From Thoreauomyces humboldtii (lineage: Eukaryota > Chytridiomycota > Chytridiomycetes > Spizellomycetales > Powellomycetaceae), in the NCBI GenBank assembly GCA_027596035.1, contig JADGJA010000007.1:25638-89637 (forward strand): DNA of 64,000 nt, written 5' to 3'. The translations under genes were made by a program, and so were the position numbers. Below the pieces are notes generated by a model. It was given only the letters and a program-made list of their open reading frames with translations, made no database searches and was not told the DNA's origin. Below, in pieces: positions 46,101 through 56,358 of the stretch (positions within the stretch are counted from its first letter, which is position 1; each line of letters begins with the position of its first letter).

Positions 46101-47383
46101 GGAAACGGTAAGCGAGTCAATCTGTTGGCCGCTTTCTATTCTACTTGGCTGAGCTGGAAGCTCCCAACAGATACCAAGCTGAGCAAAAAGCAGCAGATGA
46201 CCATTATGCAGCGCTCGCCGCCAAAGCAGAAGAACAAAGGTGGGGCGGGTGTTTTTTGGAACCGTTGCTTTTTGTACTAACCTCTCGCAAATTCGACCAG
46301 GATTCAAATAGCTTTTTTCAAAAATCAAATCGCAACAATGAAACTCGAATGCGAGGCGGAACAAGCAAAACAAGAGAAACTCTTGGCAGAAAAGATTGAA
46401 CTGACTGCCGCCATCGCCCAGTCGGAGCATATCTGTCAAGATCTCATGGTCTTTGATCCCGAGGAGCTAGCGAGCTTACGAGGTATCTTTTCGGACTCTG
46501 CCATGTTTGTGGCATCGAAAATTCACAGTGAATTGCTTTCTGCCTCAGATGAATACAAACTATTAACGTCAATGTTCCCCTGGAGGTCACTGCACGTAGA
46601 TGCCGGCCGACACGTGCTTGTATACGACGACAGCGCACAAGTGTCACTTACAAAAGCAGAAGCTGGGACGCTCATCGTGGACTTGTCCTTGATGGACGTC
46701 AAGAAGCCTCTGCTGCCCTTGATGTCCCAGCCATTCCAGGAAACGAACCCGGTAATCGTCACGCTAGGCCGCTCCAAGCTTTATCAAGTCCTCAAAAACG
46801 AGCTACCGCGCTTGGGTGTTTGCCAAGGTCCGAGGGACGTGTCACGGGTGAGTGCGAACCCGTACTCCCACCCTTTTACGCGTTACTAAAATAAGCATGA
46901 ATGTCAGATTACCACACACGTCGCATACGTGTGGAACGCACTGCAAAGTTTTGCGTACGAGGTTGAGACTGCCCGTCGAAGCGGATACGCCCTGGAGTCG
47001 CTGGACACTATCTCTGATCAACAAGCTGAGAAGGGCATGTCGACCCTTGCGGTCAGAACATCCTTTGTTTCTCGGAAAACACGGACACGATTCTTCTTTA
47101 CCGTCGGGGTGTCTTGCGACCCGGAGCACCGATGGCTTCGACCAACGGTCAAGTGGACTTGGGACGCTGAAATTGTATATGGATCTGTTCGGTGAGTTTC
47201 TTTTGAGCAACTTGGCGCGTCTCGCGCTCGACTCTGCAGGAAACTAACCAAAACTCTTGCTGCGAAACGTTAACCAGACAGGAACAGATTCGTGACGTGA
47301 TTGCGAGCGCAGGAGACGCGACCGGCAAGCTCTGCAAGATCTTGCGTGGACTCTCCGAGCTGGCTCGTAGTCCGCCTGCTTGA
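43149..47383 (+). CDS. SPC7: Kinetochore scaffold SPC7/KNL1
   Basis: Sixteen exons (43149-43223, 43320-43618, 43679-44007, 44079-44498, 44561-44812, 44879-45118, 45182-45237, 45296-45404, 45464-45531, 45595-45732, 45797-45922, 46001-46107, 46171-46239, 46301-46847, 46908-47191, 47278-47383) join in frame to 1074 aa. The N-terminal half is disordered: an RVSF phosphatase-1 docking motif (43461-43472), four repeats of the form DDTIAGFF and MELT-like motifs (MEVT, MEIT, VEMT). The C-terminal half has the SPC7 domain, LPMLDESFMTEV, a long coiled coil (ARKEAKHEWHTWRNNL ... LAAKKQELADKRKRY) and a C-terminal RWD-like region. It links the MIS12 complex to BUB1/BUB3 checkpoint signalling. Start ATG 43149 is the first before conserved sequence. 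Confidence 0.9.
45945..45986 (+). repeat. 21-nt tandem duplication inside SPC7 intron 11
   Basis: The sequence TTTGAGGTTCTGAAGGCTTA plus C occurs twice back to back. The second copy runs directly into the branch-point-like CTAAC, 14 nt before the acceptor. Confidence 0.95.
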
Positions 47384-47631
47384 TGCATTTCGGGGTAGAG
47401 GGATTCTTGGTGCATGGAGTAGCGGCGTAGAATCCTCAACCTTGCTATTATTTACTCTTGGAACAAGCTCTTTGATGCTGATCTCGAGCCTGACTCGAGG
47501 CCTTCGAGCGGCGATTATCTTCGACAGCCCGACGGCCTGTCCACACGAAGCGAGGGGTTGCAGGGTTCGCCATTTCGAACTGCATTCCCACCCTTATCTC
47601 TTTCGTCACAGCCTCCTTGTCAAGGTGAATC

Positions 47632-48483
47632 ATGCTCAACGTTACAGCCTCCTCCACTGTGTTCAGCAGCCAGAGCAACAGCGACATTAGCGTCGACATT
47701 GTCGATCAAATTCCAAGCCTGTCCCACGGCAGTCCGCCTTCCCACGCCTCCATAAGATCTGATCAAAAGCTTTCAAGCGAGGACGACATGGAGCTGTTCA
47801 TCAAGCGTGGTCATCGGACCTCTTTTCCAGTGGCACAGACACCCAGCACGGAAGACGACGAGCTGGCCAGCAGGTTGGCTGAGCGCGAGTCCTCGATCAA
47901 CAAGGAAGCTCGTCGACGCAGATTCATCGAGAAAGCAGCCGAGAAAGCACAGCGTCGTCGCATGAAGGACGAGCGATGGGCTCGGTTGGAGGAGAAACTT
48001 GATCACATCCGAGCATGTCTCGATCAGGACAGGAAAGCCGACATCGAGCTGTCGCCATCGTCACCAGCGACCACCGTGCGCGAGGCAACGGACAAGGCGA
48101 CGCTCGCTCACGCCTCAACCGCTGCAGAGACGACATCTCAGTCCCCCGTCACCTCGACTCGTGCTCAAGCAGTCCAGCACACTTCGAACGCTTTCAAAAA
48201 GGACAGGTTCCCACGTGCTCCCCAGCCCTCTCCGTCGATCGCCAAGATTTTGGACGCCACTCCTGTGCAGAAACCGGACGCTCTCCCGCAACCTACTCCC
48301 GGGCAACAGCCTCCTTCCAGGACCTCCCCTTCGCGCGCTCAACCTGTATCCTCTACACCTGGTCCGAAGCAGGCTCCAGGAACCGAGGCCGCTCCCCGCA
48401 AGCGAAAGAGCCGTGGAAAGAGAGGCGGTGCAGTTAAGGATGATTGGCGGATCGAGGCGGTCGAGAACTGGCCGGCGTTTTGA
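47632..48483 (+). CDS. Unrecognised basic, coiled-coil-containing protein
   Basis: Single open frame, 283 aa, from ATG 47632. A Ser-rich acidic start is followed by a charged helix (residues ~75-130; ERESSINKEARRRRFIEKAAEK, then RRRMKDERWARLEEKLDHI) that could form a coiled coil. Next is a Pro/Ser/Thr-rich middle, and the C-terminus is strongly basic (PRKRKSRGKRGG) ahead of DDWRIEAVENWPAF. I do not recognise a family. A nuclear or chromatin role is suggested only by the basic tail. The gene starts 249 nt after the SPC7 stop on the same strand. A coding-like stretch in another frame just upstream (about 47465-47630, acidic and Ser-rich) might be a 5' exon, but no frame-consistent splice was found. 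Confidence 0.5.
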   Translation: MLNVTASSTVFSSQSNSDISVDIVDQIPSLSHGSPPSHASIRSDQKLSSEDDMELFIKRGHRTSFPVAQTPSTEDDELASRLAERESSINKEARRRRFIEKAAEKAQRRRMKDERWARLEEKLDHIRACLDQDRKADIELSPSSPATTVREATDKATLAHASTAAETTSQSPVTSTRAQAVQHTSNAFKKDRFPRAPQPSPSIAKILDATPVQKPDALPQPTPGQQPPSRTSPSRAQPVSSTPGPKQAPGTEAAPRKRKSRGKRGGAVKDDWRIEAVENWPAF

Positions 48484-49410
48484 CACAGCAGTGGTTGATG
48501 GTACATAGGAGTGATTGTACATAAAGGGCGGTAGGTGCAGATACTTTCGTTTACCAGCCTGTCCAATTCCTTGGTTACCTTGCGGGTTAAGGGGCTATGA
48601 TAAATGGAGTACTCAGATGACGCAGTCAGCCGCCCGGGGTGAGGCTGCACGATTGGCACGGTCCCGCTGCGATGTCCAACACCGCACAAGTTTTGTGAAG
48701 CCGGGAGTTGTTGACTAAACTCATCAGTTGAACAGCTAGAGCCTCCTAAGGGAAGAGTTTTGGTCGTAGAGAGTTTGGACCGACATGCCAGTAGAAGCGA
48801 TCGTTCAGTTCCGCTTCGAGTACCCGAGAGTATCCAAGGGATGAAAGTAGCTATTAGAAGGAGGCCTACAGAACAAGACATTGGGAAACCCATATGGCAT
48901 TCGATTTGGTTAAAAGGAAGCAAGCGTAGTTGCGGATACTGCAACTAGGAACCCTTCCAAAAAAGGGTTCAGTACCGCCTAAGGATAACGAAAAAAAGGC
49001 GGTCAGAATCAGGGATTTTCTGAAGAACAAAGGAGACGCACAGGCTTGTCCCAAGCCCAGACACGTAGTCCACGTCCTCATGTTCCCAAGTCCAAGACGC
49101 AGAAGCTTGATAAGAATTCCACAGTGTCGCAGTCTCCTTTCCAGACCCAGAAAGTGTGCAACCCAGATTTATGTGCCCTGTATCGAGCTACGCTTCCTTC
49201 GTCTAAGCTCCCATAAGTCCTCTGGGTGACACAGTCCTGTTCAAGCTCCGTCCCAGGTTCACTGGAAAAACAGTCCAAAGCTCCAAAGAATGTCCACGTC
49301 CCAATAAATGATCCTGGCTGCAAGCCCAGTACCCAGAAACAGTGATTGCCAATATCCAGAGCCCTGGTTGCCTGCCTCGCTACATTCCCAGTTCTCCAGA
49401 ATCCGCATTC
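48484..49410. other. Spacer with hairpin and CCAG-rich sequence
   Basis: No gene was recognised. A perfect 8-bp inverted repeat with a 6-nt loop (GAACCCTT/AAGGGTTC, about 48949-48970) and an adjoining region rich in CCAG/CCAAG words (49040-49400) are the only structures. The latter could be relic coding or repeat sequence. Confidence 0.45.
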
Positions 49411-50371
49411 CTACCTAGGCGAAGGAGGGCCGGGACGACGGTAAGGATCCTCATGACCGCGGTGCATTTCCCTCCTAGGGGCTTCGTCATAGCGACGGGG
49501 AGGCGATCGAGGACGATCGTAACCACCACCACCACCGCGGTACGGTGGAGGGGAGGGCTCGCGTTGGTAGGCGCGGCGGTCGTCGTAATGGTGACGATCT
49601 CTAGGCGATGGGGAACGGCGACGCATTCCTGGGGAGCGGGAACGCGAGCGGCCCCGGCCTCCGCCGTAGCCTCCACCGTATCGAGGAGGAGAGCGGTCGC
49701 GGTATCCACGGGGAGGACCGCCACCGTTGGGTCTGAGGTTACTTCGGTCAGCGTAAGGCTGCATTGGCTCGAGACTTCCCACCTTCCGCTCACCCGCAGT
49801 ATTTGGCGAGATGACCGACGTCACCACACTTGAAGCAGCGACCAGATCGAACATCCATGCCCTTGCCCTGGTTCTCTGGACACTCGCGAACCCAGTGTCC
49901 AACCTGGTTGCAGATGAAGCACGTAGAGTTGCTAGCTGATGCCCTCTTGGAGAATTCGACCACCAGGCGTTTGCCCTCAAAGGGATGGTCGTGGAGCGCC
50001 CTCACGGCATCTTCGGCATCGCGAGGGTCCTCTAAAAAACAAGAGGGGGCATTAGGATGAGTCTTCACCGAGGTGTGTCCGACCTGAATGCGTACCGAAC
50101 TCAACGAAACCGAAGCCAGCAGGCTTGATCTCCACATGCGAGATCCGTCCAAACTTCAAAGGAAGAATAATATTAGCAGCTGAAGTCGGGTGACTAAGGA
50201 CAGCAGAACAGTGTAAGGCACCTTTGCGAAAAGATCTTCGAGATCTCGAAGACTGCCGTTCTGGGCGATCTGCCCGACGTAGAGCTTTGTGGGACCGGCA
50301 CTTGGAGAAGCCCTATCACCACCGATGGGGCCCCCAGGAGATCGAGGCGGAGGAGGGGGAGGAATGGACAT
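49411..50371 (-). CDS. SR-type splicing factor: RRM, two zinc knuckles, RS tail
   Basis: Minus-strand exons 50371-50222, 50153-50096, 50031-49794 and 49741-49411 join in frame to 258 aa. An RRM (TKLYVGQIAQNGSLRDLEDLF, then RISHVEIKPAGFGFVEFE and KRLVVEFSKR) is followed by two CCHC knuckles, CFICNQVGHWVREC and CFKCGDVGHLAKYC, and a Gly/Arg/Ser-rich tail (GGRGRSRSRSPGMRRRSPSPRD). Plants call this layout RSZ; animal SRSF7 has one knuckle. It should bind pre-mRNA and promote spliceosome assembly, with phosphorylation of the RS tail by SRPK-type kinases. Three introns, one of only 53 nt. An upstream element is duplicated in front of the neighbouring SDR gene. Confidence 0.88.
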
Positions 50372-50702
50372 GGTTGCCAGTGTTGTTGCTTTGTTAAAAA
50401 GGTGCAGATTGAGATTAGCTGCGGAGGTGGGGCAGCAACCCTTCCCCCTTTAGCTTTCGCCGCACGAAGTCTTTGACAGCGTTGCCCCGCATCATATTTT
50501 TGACCATGGATGGTAGCGATACGTGCAATAACATCGAGTTTCAAATCAACTCGATAACCATTGGAATGGATCGGAAATTGAATGCGAGCTTTCATGTTTT
50601 GTTACTTTGCTAGGCTGCTCCATCTGGCTACTGCTGCGATGACGCTGGTGACCCTAGTGACCTACGCTAACAGATTCCATCTTTTAAGCTGCCCTCGAAG
50701 CT
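50372..50702. other. Spacer between SR and SDR genes
   Basis: Holds the SR gene promoter (including the duplicated element at 50379-50478) and the SDR 3' UTR. Nothing else seen. Confidence 0.5.
50379..50478. promoter_or_regulatory. Upstream duplicated element, copy A
   Basis: About 100 bp directly before the SR gene ATG, closely similar to 52201-52310 before the SDR gene. Shared blocks include GTTGTTGCTTTGTT, AGGTGCAGATTGAGATT, AGCTGCGGA and CCCTTTAGCTTTC in the same order and orientation. Confidence 0.8.
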
Positions 50703-52082
50703 TCAGTACGCATCGCGGAGCACCTCTGGAAGTTTGGTGTTGCCCGTTCGGACAAGCTCTTTGATCTCAGGCTCAATGCTCTTGATCAAATCCTCAGTGG
50801 TCTTCACCGGCGTCCACCCGAGTCCACGGCCTCGGTCAGATTTGCACCGTGAGTTGCTGCCCAGGTACTTCGACTGATTACACAGACCCACCAAGTCAGC
50901 AACACGGCGCTTGCCATAAAACCTCAGGAGGATCCGGTAGTTGCTAGGTATCACTCACCCCTCCAAGAAACTTCTTGATCTCCTCTTCGCTGAACGCGCT
51001 AGGCTCGGCTGTGTCTGCCAACTTCAGTTCATGAAGGACGCGACCGATCTGGCGGGTCGAATCGATGAGAGCGTACTGTCCATTTTCAGCGAAATAGAAC
51101 CCTTCCCGACCGTGCCCAACCTTCTCCGGGTGAGTGCGTACAGCATCGAAAATGACCAAGTACAGGTCAGCAACGTCGTCGATGTGCACGTTAGGCCAGA
51201 GGTTGAGTCCTTTGCCGACCATGCCGGCTTGACGCCGCGCAATGCTGGCTCGGATGGCTAACGGAATCTGAACAGAGTGGGCGTTGGCGAGGCCAGCTTC
51301 GTAGACTGGGCCAGTCGCAACGCCATAGATCGTGGAAGGAAGAACGATATGGGTCTTCACATACCCGGCGGTGTCGGCAGCGACAACAGCCATGTCAATT
51401 TCGCGATGAGGTGCATTGTTAGGGATACGTTCGATATGAGCCACATCCAGATCGGAGTAAATTTCTTCGCCAGGGTATTCACCGGCCGCTTTGTCGGTTA
51501 TGACACCTGTACCCGACTATGGAAAAGTCAGCAAGACAGAAATGTACTGTATACTGCCTCCGACTCTTACCGTGTGGATTAGGGTAGGTGCCGTGCCGGT
51601 CTTTGCGTGGCGATTCTTCAAGCCCGTAAGAATGGCTTTAACTGCATCAAGGGCATCCGCATCGGCCTGTAAACATACACATCCCATGAGTACATTATAA
51701 TAAGACATCATTCCAGTCCCGGTGTGTTACTCACGCAGGAGAAGACCACGTCGGCCTGTTCGGCCGCCTTTTGAAGGGTGTCGAGGTCCGAGTGCGAGCC
51801 GACTAAAGGCTGCACATTGAACTTTTCCTTAAAAGTCTTTCCTTTCGCCGCATCGCGCGTAAGGGCAGTGATGTCAAACGATGCACGATCAGGGTGCGAA
51901 AGTAGTCGGTTCAAAACCGAACCGCCAATGTATCCTTTAGGAGGGTTGCACGGTCAGTCATCAAAGGTTCGAAAGGTACCTCCTGCCTGCCCATTGCTCG
52001 GAGGAGATCGTGGGCTAAGCGAGAAGAAGGAATACACACCCGTCGCGCCTGTGATAAGGATGCTCGTCTTTGCGGGTGTCAT
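50703..52082 (-). CDS. NAD(P)-dependent epimerase/NmrA-like extended SDR
   Basis: Minus-strand exons 52082-52040, 51934-51735, 51666-51571, 51516-50959 and 50873-50703 join in frame to 355 aa. The N-terminus gives the Rossmann motif ILITGATGYIGG (split by intron 1), then ITALTRDAAKG and ADVVFSC. The middle carries TLIHTSGTG, IVLPSTIYG and NVHIDDVADLYLVIFDA, typical of extended short-chain dehydrogenases. No YxxxK catalytic pair of classical SDRs was clear, so it may be an NmrA-like sensor or an atypical epimerase. Substrate unknown. Promoter region contains a copy of the duplicated element found before the SR gene. The gene lies tail-to-head with it. Confidence 0.78.
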
Positions 52083-52400
52083 GTCGTTAACGCTTGTCTT
52101 GATCGTTGCAATATTGCCGAGGTCTGCGATAAAGAAATCCGGGGATTGTATGACGCGCGCGCTGTAGTGAAGTCGTTAGTCATGGCCGTACGGTAGATGC
52201 CGTTGTTGCTTTGTTGCACAAGGTGCAGATTGAGATTGCCGGTAGGTAGCTGCGGAAGTGGGGAAGCAACCTCTTTCCCCTTTAGCTTTCCCCCGCACCA
52301 AGTCTTGACAATGTGCTCGCCTAGACCAAACTCCTCATCCTGCCGCGCCGCCTCCCCCATTCTTTCGTTGTTTTCTGTAACCCCCTCCCCATAATCTCTG
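52083..52400. other. Divergent spacer with duplicated element
   Basis: Between the SDR gene (-) and the kinase-like gene (+). It contains copy B of the ~100-bp element (52201-52310). No separate gene. Confidence 0.5.
52201..52310. promoter_or_regulatory. Upstream duplicated element, copy B
   Basis: Second copy of the element at 50379-50478, about 120 nt upstream of the SDR start and in the same orientation relative to the gene. It carries a ~10-nt insertion (GCCGGTAGGT) absent from copy A. Confidence 0.8.
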
Positions 52401-52462
52401 ATGGATGCATCAGATGACACAGGCGAATTTTTGGCTGGATCTCGGCTGGATCTCGTAAATAG

Positions 52463-53338
52463 TGCGAATGCCTCTTTATTGTCGTTCTACCCTGTCGAGG
52501 AACTGATCTTTTGCCGGACGCAGACGTCCGCAGTCAGTTACTTCACCTTATCCAAGAATGGAACGTGGCTCCTGAAATACATCGAGAGTGCGGAGGATTA
52601 GAAGTTCATCAACGGGCGAATCTCGACGGGGCCCCGTTGCTGGGCGGCGGACAATACGGGTAATGCTTCCTACTCGCTGGAAACACCTTCGATCCCCCAC
52701 TTCCGCAAGAGTCATTGGTTATCAAGGAAGTCATCAGCGGGGAGCCATTCAAGGAAATCGCATCCCTCATTCTCATTTCGCTTCTGGGACACAAGCACCT
52801 GGTCAAGTGCGTCACATCACGACGCGCAGTCCCCAACTTGACTCCTGCAACGTACGAAACCTTCTTCATGGTCATCATGGACGAATACGGGGAAGCTTTC
52901 ATTGCAATGGAAAAGGTGGAGGGCGTTACCTTGAAATGCATGCTCGAGGGAAGCGATCTACCCCTCTCAGACGATCACAAGACCATTATAATCACCGGCA
53001 TCGGCGAAACTCTTGCATTTTTCGAACGTTACGGCATCCAGCACTGGGATCTGCATACCGGCAACGTCATGGTCAATCGCAACACGAGCGAACCGACCAT
53101 CGTCGACTTTGGTGCGGTGGGTCTGACCACGGCAGACAAACGGCGTCTTTCAAACGAGAACTCTTCGTCAGCCCCAAATCTACCGGACATACAGGCCTTC
53201 TATTCGATCGTCCGTGAGATGTTTGTCGATTTTCGCAGGGAGGAGGGGCCCTCTCCACCTTCTACGCTCAAAGAGATTGTCGAACTGGTACTCTTTGGCA
53301 AGCGAAAGCGACTCACTACATGGCATAAATCACACTAA
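52463..53338 (+). CDS. Protein-kinase-like fold protein, model incomplete
   Basis: Block 1 (52463-52659) reads LLHLIQEWNVAPEIH and GGLEVHQRANLDGAPLLGGGQYG, resembling the N-lobe glycine loop. Block 2 (about 52712-53338) has SLVIKEV (Lys), then YGIQHWDLHTGNVMVN, a catalytic-loop motif HxDLHxxN, and TIVDFGAVG, the DFG motif. This is a kinase-like fold of the fungal FunK or aminoglycoside-phosphotransferase-like type. The two blocks do not join in frame through the GT (52660) and AG (52709 or 52711) sites I can see, and block 1 has no ATG in its frame. Either an unusual splice site is used, or the copy is damaged. Function cannot be stated beyond possible phosphotransfer. Confidence 0.45.
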
Positions 53339-53816
53339 CTGGTATTATAGGCTCATGATGGGCTAACCTCCACCACAATGGCATCGATTCACGGGCTGCT
53401 TTCAAACGCACGATTGGTGCAAGGTCACGTCTCTGTGTCGCAAAGCAGCAACGGCCAGCAGTTTGTGGTACCGAACGTGGCTCCGAATGGCATCGGCTAT
53501 ATCAGCTTTGGGGCCCTTAGGCGATCAGGGGGCAATTTCAACGCTTATGGTCAGTAAGCAAGGGACAAGCTGCAACGTCTGCAAGAAGCCTGTCAACTTC
53601 GCGGAGAAAGGCGTTCTCGCGGGATGAGGGATTGATGAGCAGTCCGGCACTTGAGAACATTGATGGCCGCCGTGATGTACCTCTGCTGCGGTTAATCTTT
53701 CAAGTCGCCAAAATATGTAATATTCACCGAAACAGATATAAAAGAGAAACAGAAAACTTGTGATATGAGGTGGATCGCACGCGGGAGGTCCTGCACGGGG
53801 AGGGAATAGAGTGCCT
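53339..53816. other. Convergent spacer, possible small open frame
   Basis: Between the kinase-like gene and the ataxin-10 gene. It contains a 59-codon open frame (53378-53557) described separately, and an A-rich part near 53710-53760 that suits 3' UTRs. Confidence 0.45.
53378..53557 (+). CDS. Small open frame, doubtful
   Basis: 59 codons from ATG 53378 (MASIHGLLSNARLVQ) to TAA, with a Gly/Asn-rich end. No family recognised and no supporting context beyond lying 40 nt after the kinase-like stop. It may be chance or a last-exon relic. Confidence 0.2.
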   Translation: MASIHGLLSNARLVQGHVSVSQSSNGQQFVVPNVAPNGIGYISFGALRRSGGNFNAYGQ

Positions 53817-56358
53817 TTACATGTTTTCTGAGATATCTACGAATCGCAACCTTCCTTGAGCAGCGGCCTGCATCTCCTTCATCGCCTGACTGGGACCAAC
53901 AGACACGCGGCCGTCAGCAGTTACTTGTGCGCTGGCGCCCATGTCTCCTAGGAGCGTCCGGGAAGATGGGTCGATACTCTGAGGTTCGAGCGAGGCGACA
54001 AGGGCTTGATTTGCGGGATTACAGTCAAGGAGGTTGCGGAGAGCCAGAACGGATTGCTCTTTGATGACTGCGTGAGGAAAAACAACGTCGATGTAGAGGT
54101 CAGTCGATGTACCGTGAACTGATCTGCCAACCGGCTCTTGACACACTCACATGGGTTGTCATCGTCGATACTCGTTTGACTGAGAACAGCTTGGACTCCC
54201 CCTATTACGCGGAAAACATCCTGGACTTCTTTCGCATCGTAGCTCAAATTGGCAATAATTTTGATGGTATCTGCCTTGAGCATGAAGAATGGAGATTGCT
54301 GAGATGCAGCCGGAGCGGGAGTACACCCAGATGATGCTGGCGAGGTTACATCCATGCTATCGGAATTCATCGATAAAGGCGGGGCGGAGGGCGAGTTCTT
54401 CGAGGGAGGTAGCGTGCGGAGAGTAGATCGAGGTTGCACGATTGTCAGAAAATCGAGGAGATCTGTCCACATGTAACATATCAGCTATCGGTCCAGTTAT
54501 TGCCAGTTCTGACTGAGAAAGTTCATACCCAGTAACGCTTCTCCCAAATGCGCGCGCATGAGCTTGAGTTTGGCGTCAGGCCCAAGTTCCACGGTCACGC
54601 GGCCAAGGATTTGAATCAACAGGACCAATCCCTCCGCGTCATGCCCGTAAGATGAGGGCTCTGTGACAGTAATGCTTGCGGATTCCGGACAATTGGGAGT
54701 ACGGGTTTCAGGCAGCCCAACCATTTTCCGCAGATGCCGTATAACCTTTATCACTACTGCAGTAATGAAAACAGCTGTATCGATGCCGATTTCCACAGGA
54801 GGCCCGTCGCGCTGCGCCGAGACCATTCCATCTAATAATTGGAGAAATGTGATGTGACACCGAGTCAAAAGATGGACCCTGCAATTGAGGATCATCAGCT
54901 GAGACCTTGAAGGAGACCTCTGATACAGATAATACCTTTTCTCACAATATCCGTGACATAAGGATGCCACGATATCCGGCGTCAGGTCAAGCTCGATCAT
55001 ATTGCTGAAGATTGCGTACACATAATCGAATGCTGAGCAGTCCTCTTTCAGCATTCTGGCAGCTTTTTCGAGCAGTGAACGCAGTAATTGCCTCCCGATC
55101 GGTGTTCCAGTGAGATACAGACTAACACAAACGCAATAACAAGTGTGTTTAGCTATCTCCCGAACGTGGGATGAAGGCATGCATCCTGTCAGCTTACCAC
55201 CGATCTCGACACTTCATCGTGCAATTGTTGATGCATATCAGCGCATATGCTACCCGGTGGATGTCACAGGTGTCTAGAAGTTGCCTAGAATAGCGCTGCA
55301 AGTCAGGACACACGCTTTGCCTACATCAAATCGTTTCGAAGATGAACGTACACAAGCAGGTCCGACTCTTTGAAATATCGTGGCCAAAGCTTGTCCTGTA
55401 CATCGGGGTTCGCTGTCATCATATTGGCTAGCAACTGAGTGCCCATGCTGACACACTTGGCAACTGCAAGGTTAAGGTTAGGTGAGCCTATGAAGTTTCT
55501 TTGGAAGACCTTGCGAAAGGGCTTCACCTTTGTTGCGCATGTCCGTGCACCCATCCCGCGTTGCACTTAGCCAGCTGCAGAGGTATGACATGATTTCCTC
55601 AGCTGGTTCGTAGAGACCTTGAGCCCTGTAGACTCATGAATGAGCAAGGAACGGTAAGAGAATGGACAGGTCTGTGTCCTTACCAAGCATCGTTCTGATT
55701 ATCCCTCACTTGGGCGCAAAGATTACGCACCAACTGAAAATGCGCGGTCGCCAGGTCGACTGCCCTGGCAGCCCGCACAGGACAGGCGACGCCCTGCTTC
55801 CCGGAACCAAAGACGCAGAAGAGATGATTCCGGGCAAAAATGTAGGCATTCCGAACTGATGGCCAAATGAGTGGTGCTTGACCGACCGTAATCCTGACGT
55901 GAGAGAAGGTTCGTTGAGTTATCGGCACTCGAAAGAACTTGAACTCTTCCTCCGAGTGAGCAGAGTATCCTTCCAGCTGCTGATGTCGATCGACAGCGGT
56001 CTCAACCCAGGGAGCTCCGGCGTACGATTGCTCGTTCTTTCCTCCTCTCGCAAACCGACCAAGGGCCAGTCCCCCCCAACTATACACACCTCAGCTCCAC
56101 GCTCTTGGCAAGCTCCCGCGATACCTCCTCCACCGCCTGCGTCGCTTCGGCCAGGTGCTCATAGGCTGGTGGTGCGGTGCACCCCGCATTCATGCGGACC
56201 AACAGGGGGCGCCATGCCGCGACCAAGCGTCGAGAGGCTGCCGAGGGGTGCTGGGAAAGGTCGATCTGAGCGAGGTCGGGTATGGAAGGCGCCGGGATGC
56301 AGGGAGGGGGTTGTAACGGGACCTGCTGTTCGCAGGGCAAGTCGGCGGTCGGAGGCAT
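53817..56358 (-). CDS. Ataxin-10 homologue (CTR86-like)
   Basis: Minus-strand exons 56358-56090, 55893-55684, 55625-55528, 55463-55354, 55295-55198, 55121-54529, 54462-54151 and 54067-53817 join in frame to 646 aa. The C-terminal ataxin-10 domain is clear: FFMLKADTIKIIANLSYDAKEVQDVFR, GGVQAVLSQTSIDDDNPF and IKEQSVLALRNLLDCNPANQALV, the last two joined across the final intron. Upstream are helical ARM-like segments (HFQLVRNLCAQVRDNQ, EIMSYLCSWL). Family members are ARM-repeat proteins linked to cytokinesis and cell survival; the yeast one is CTR86. The N-terminus is Pro-rich. ATG 56358 is the only one in its open frame. One donor (GTGTAC at 55353) was chosen to keep the frame. Confidence 0.85.

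Noticed and set aside
48949..48970. Hairpin GAACCCTT/AAGGGTTC as a bacterial-type terminator
   Set aside because: Fungal nuclear context; no adjacent gene end in the right place. Only noted as an inverted repeat.
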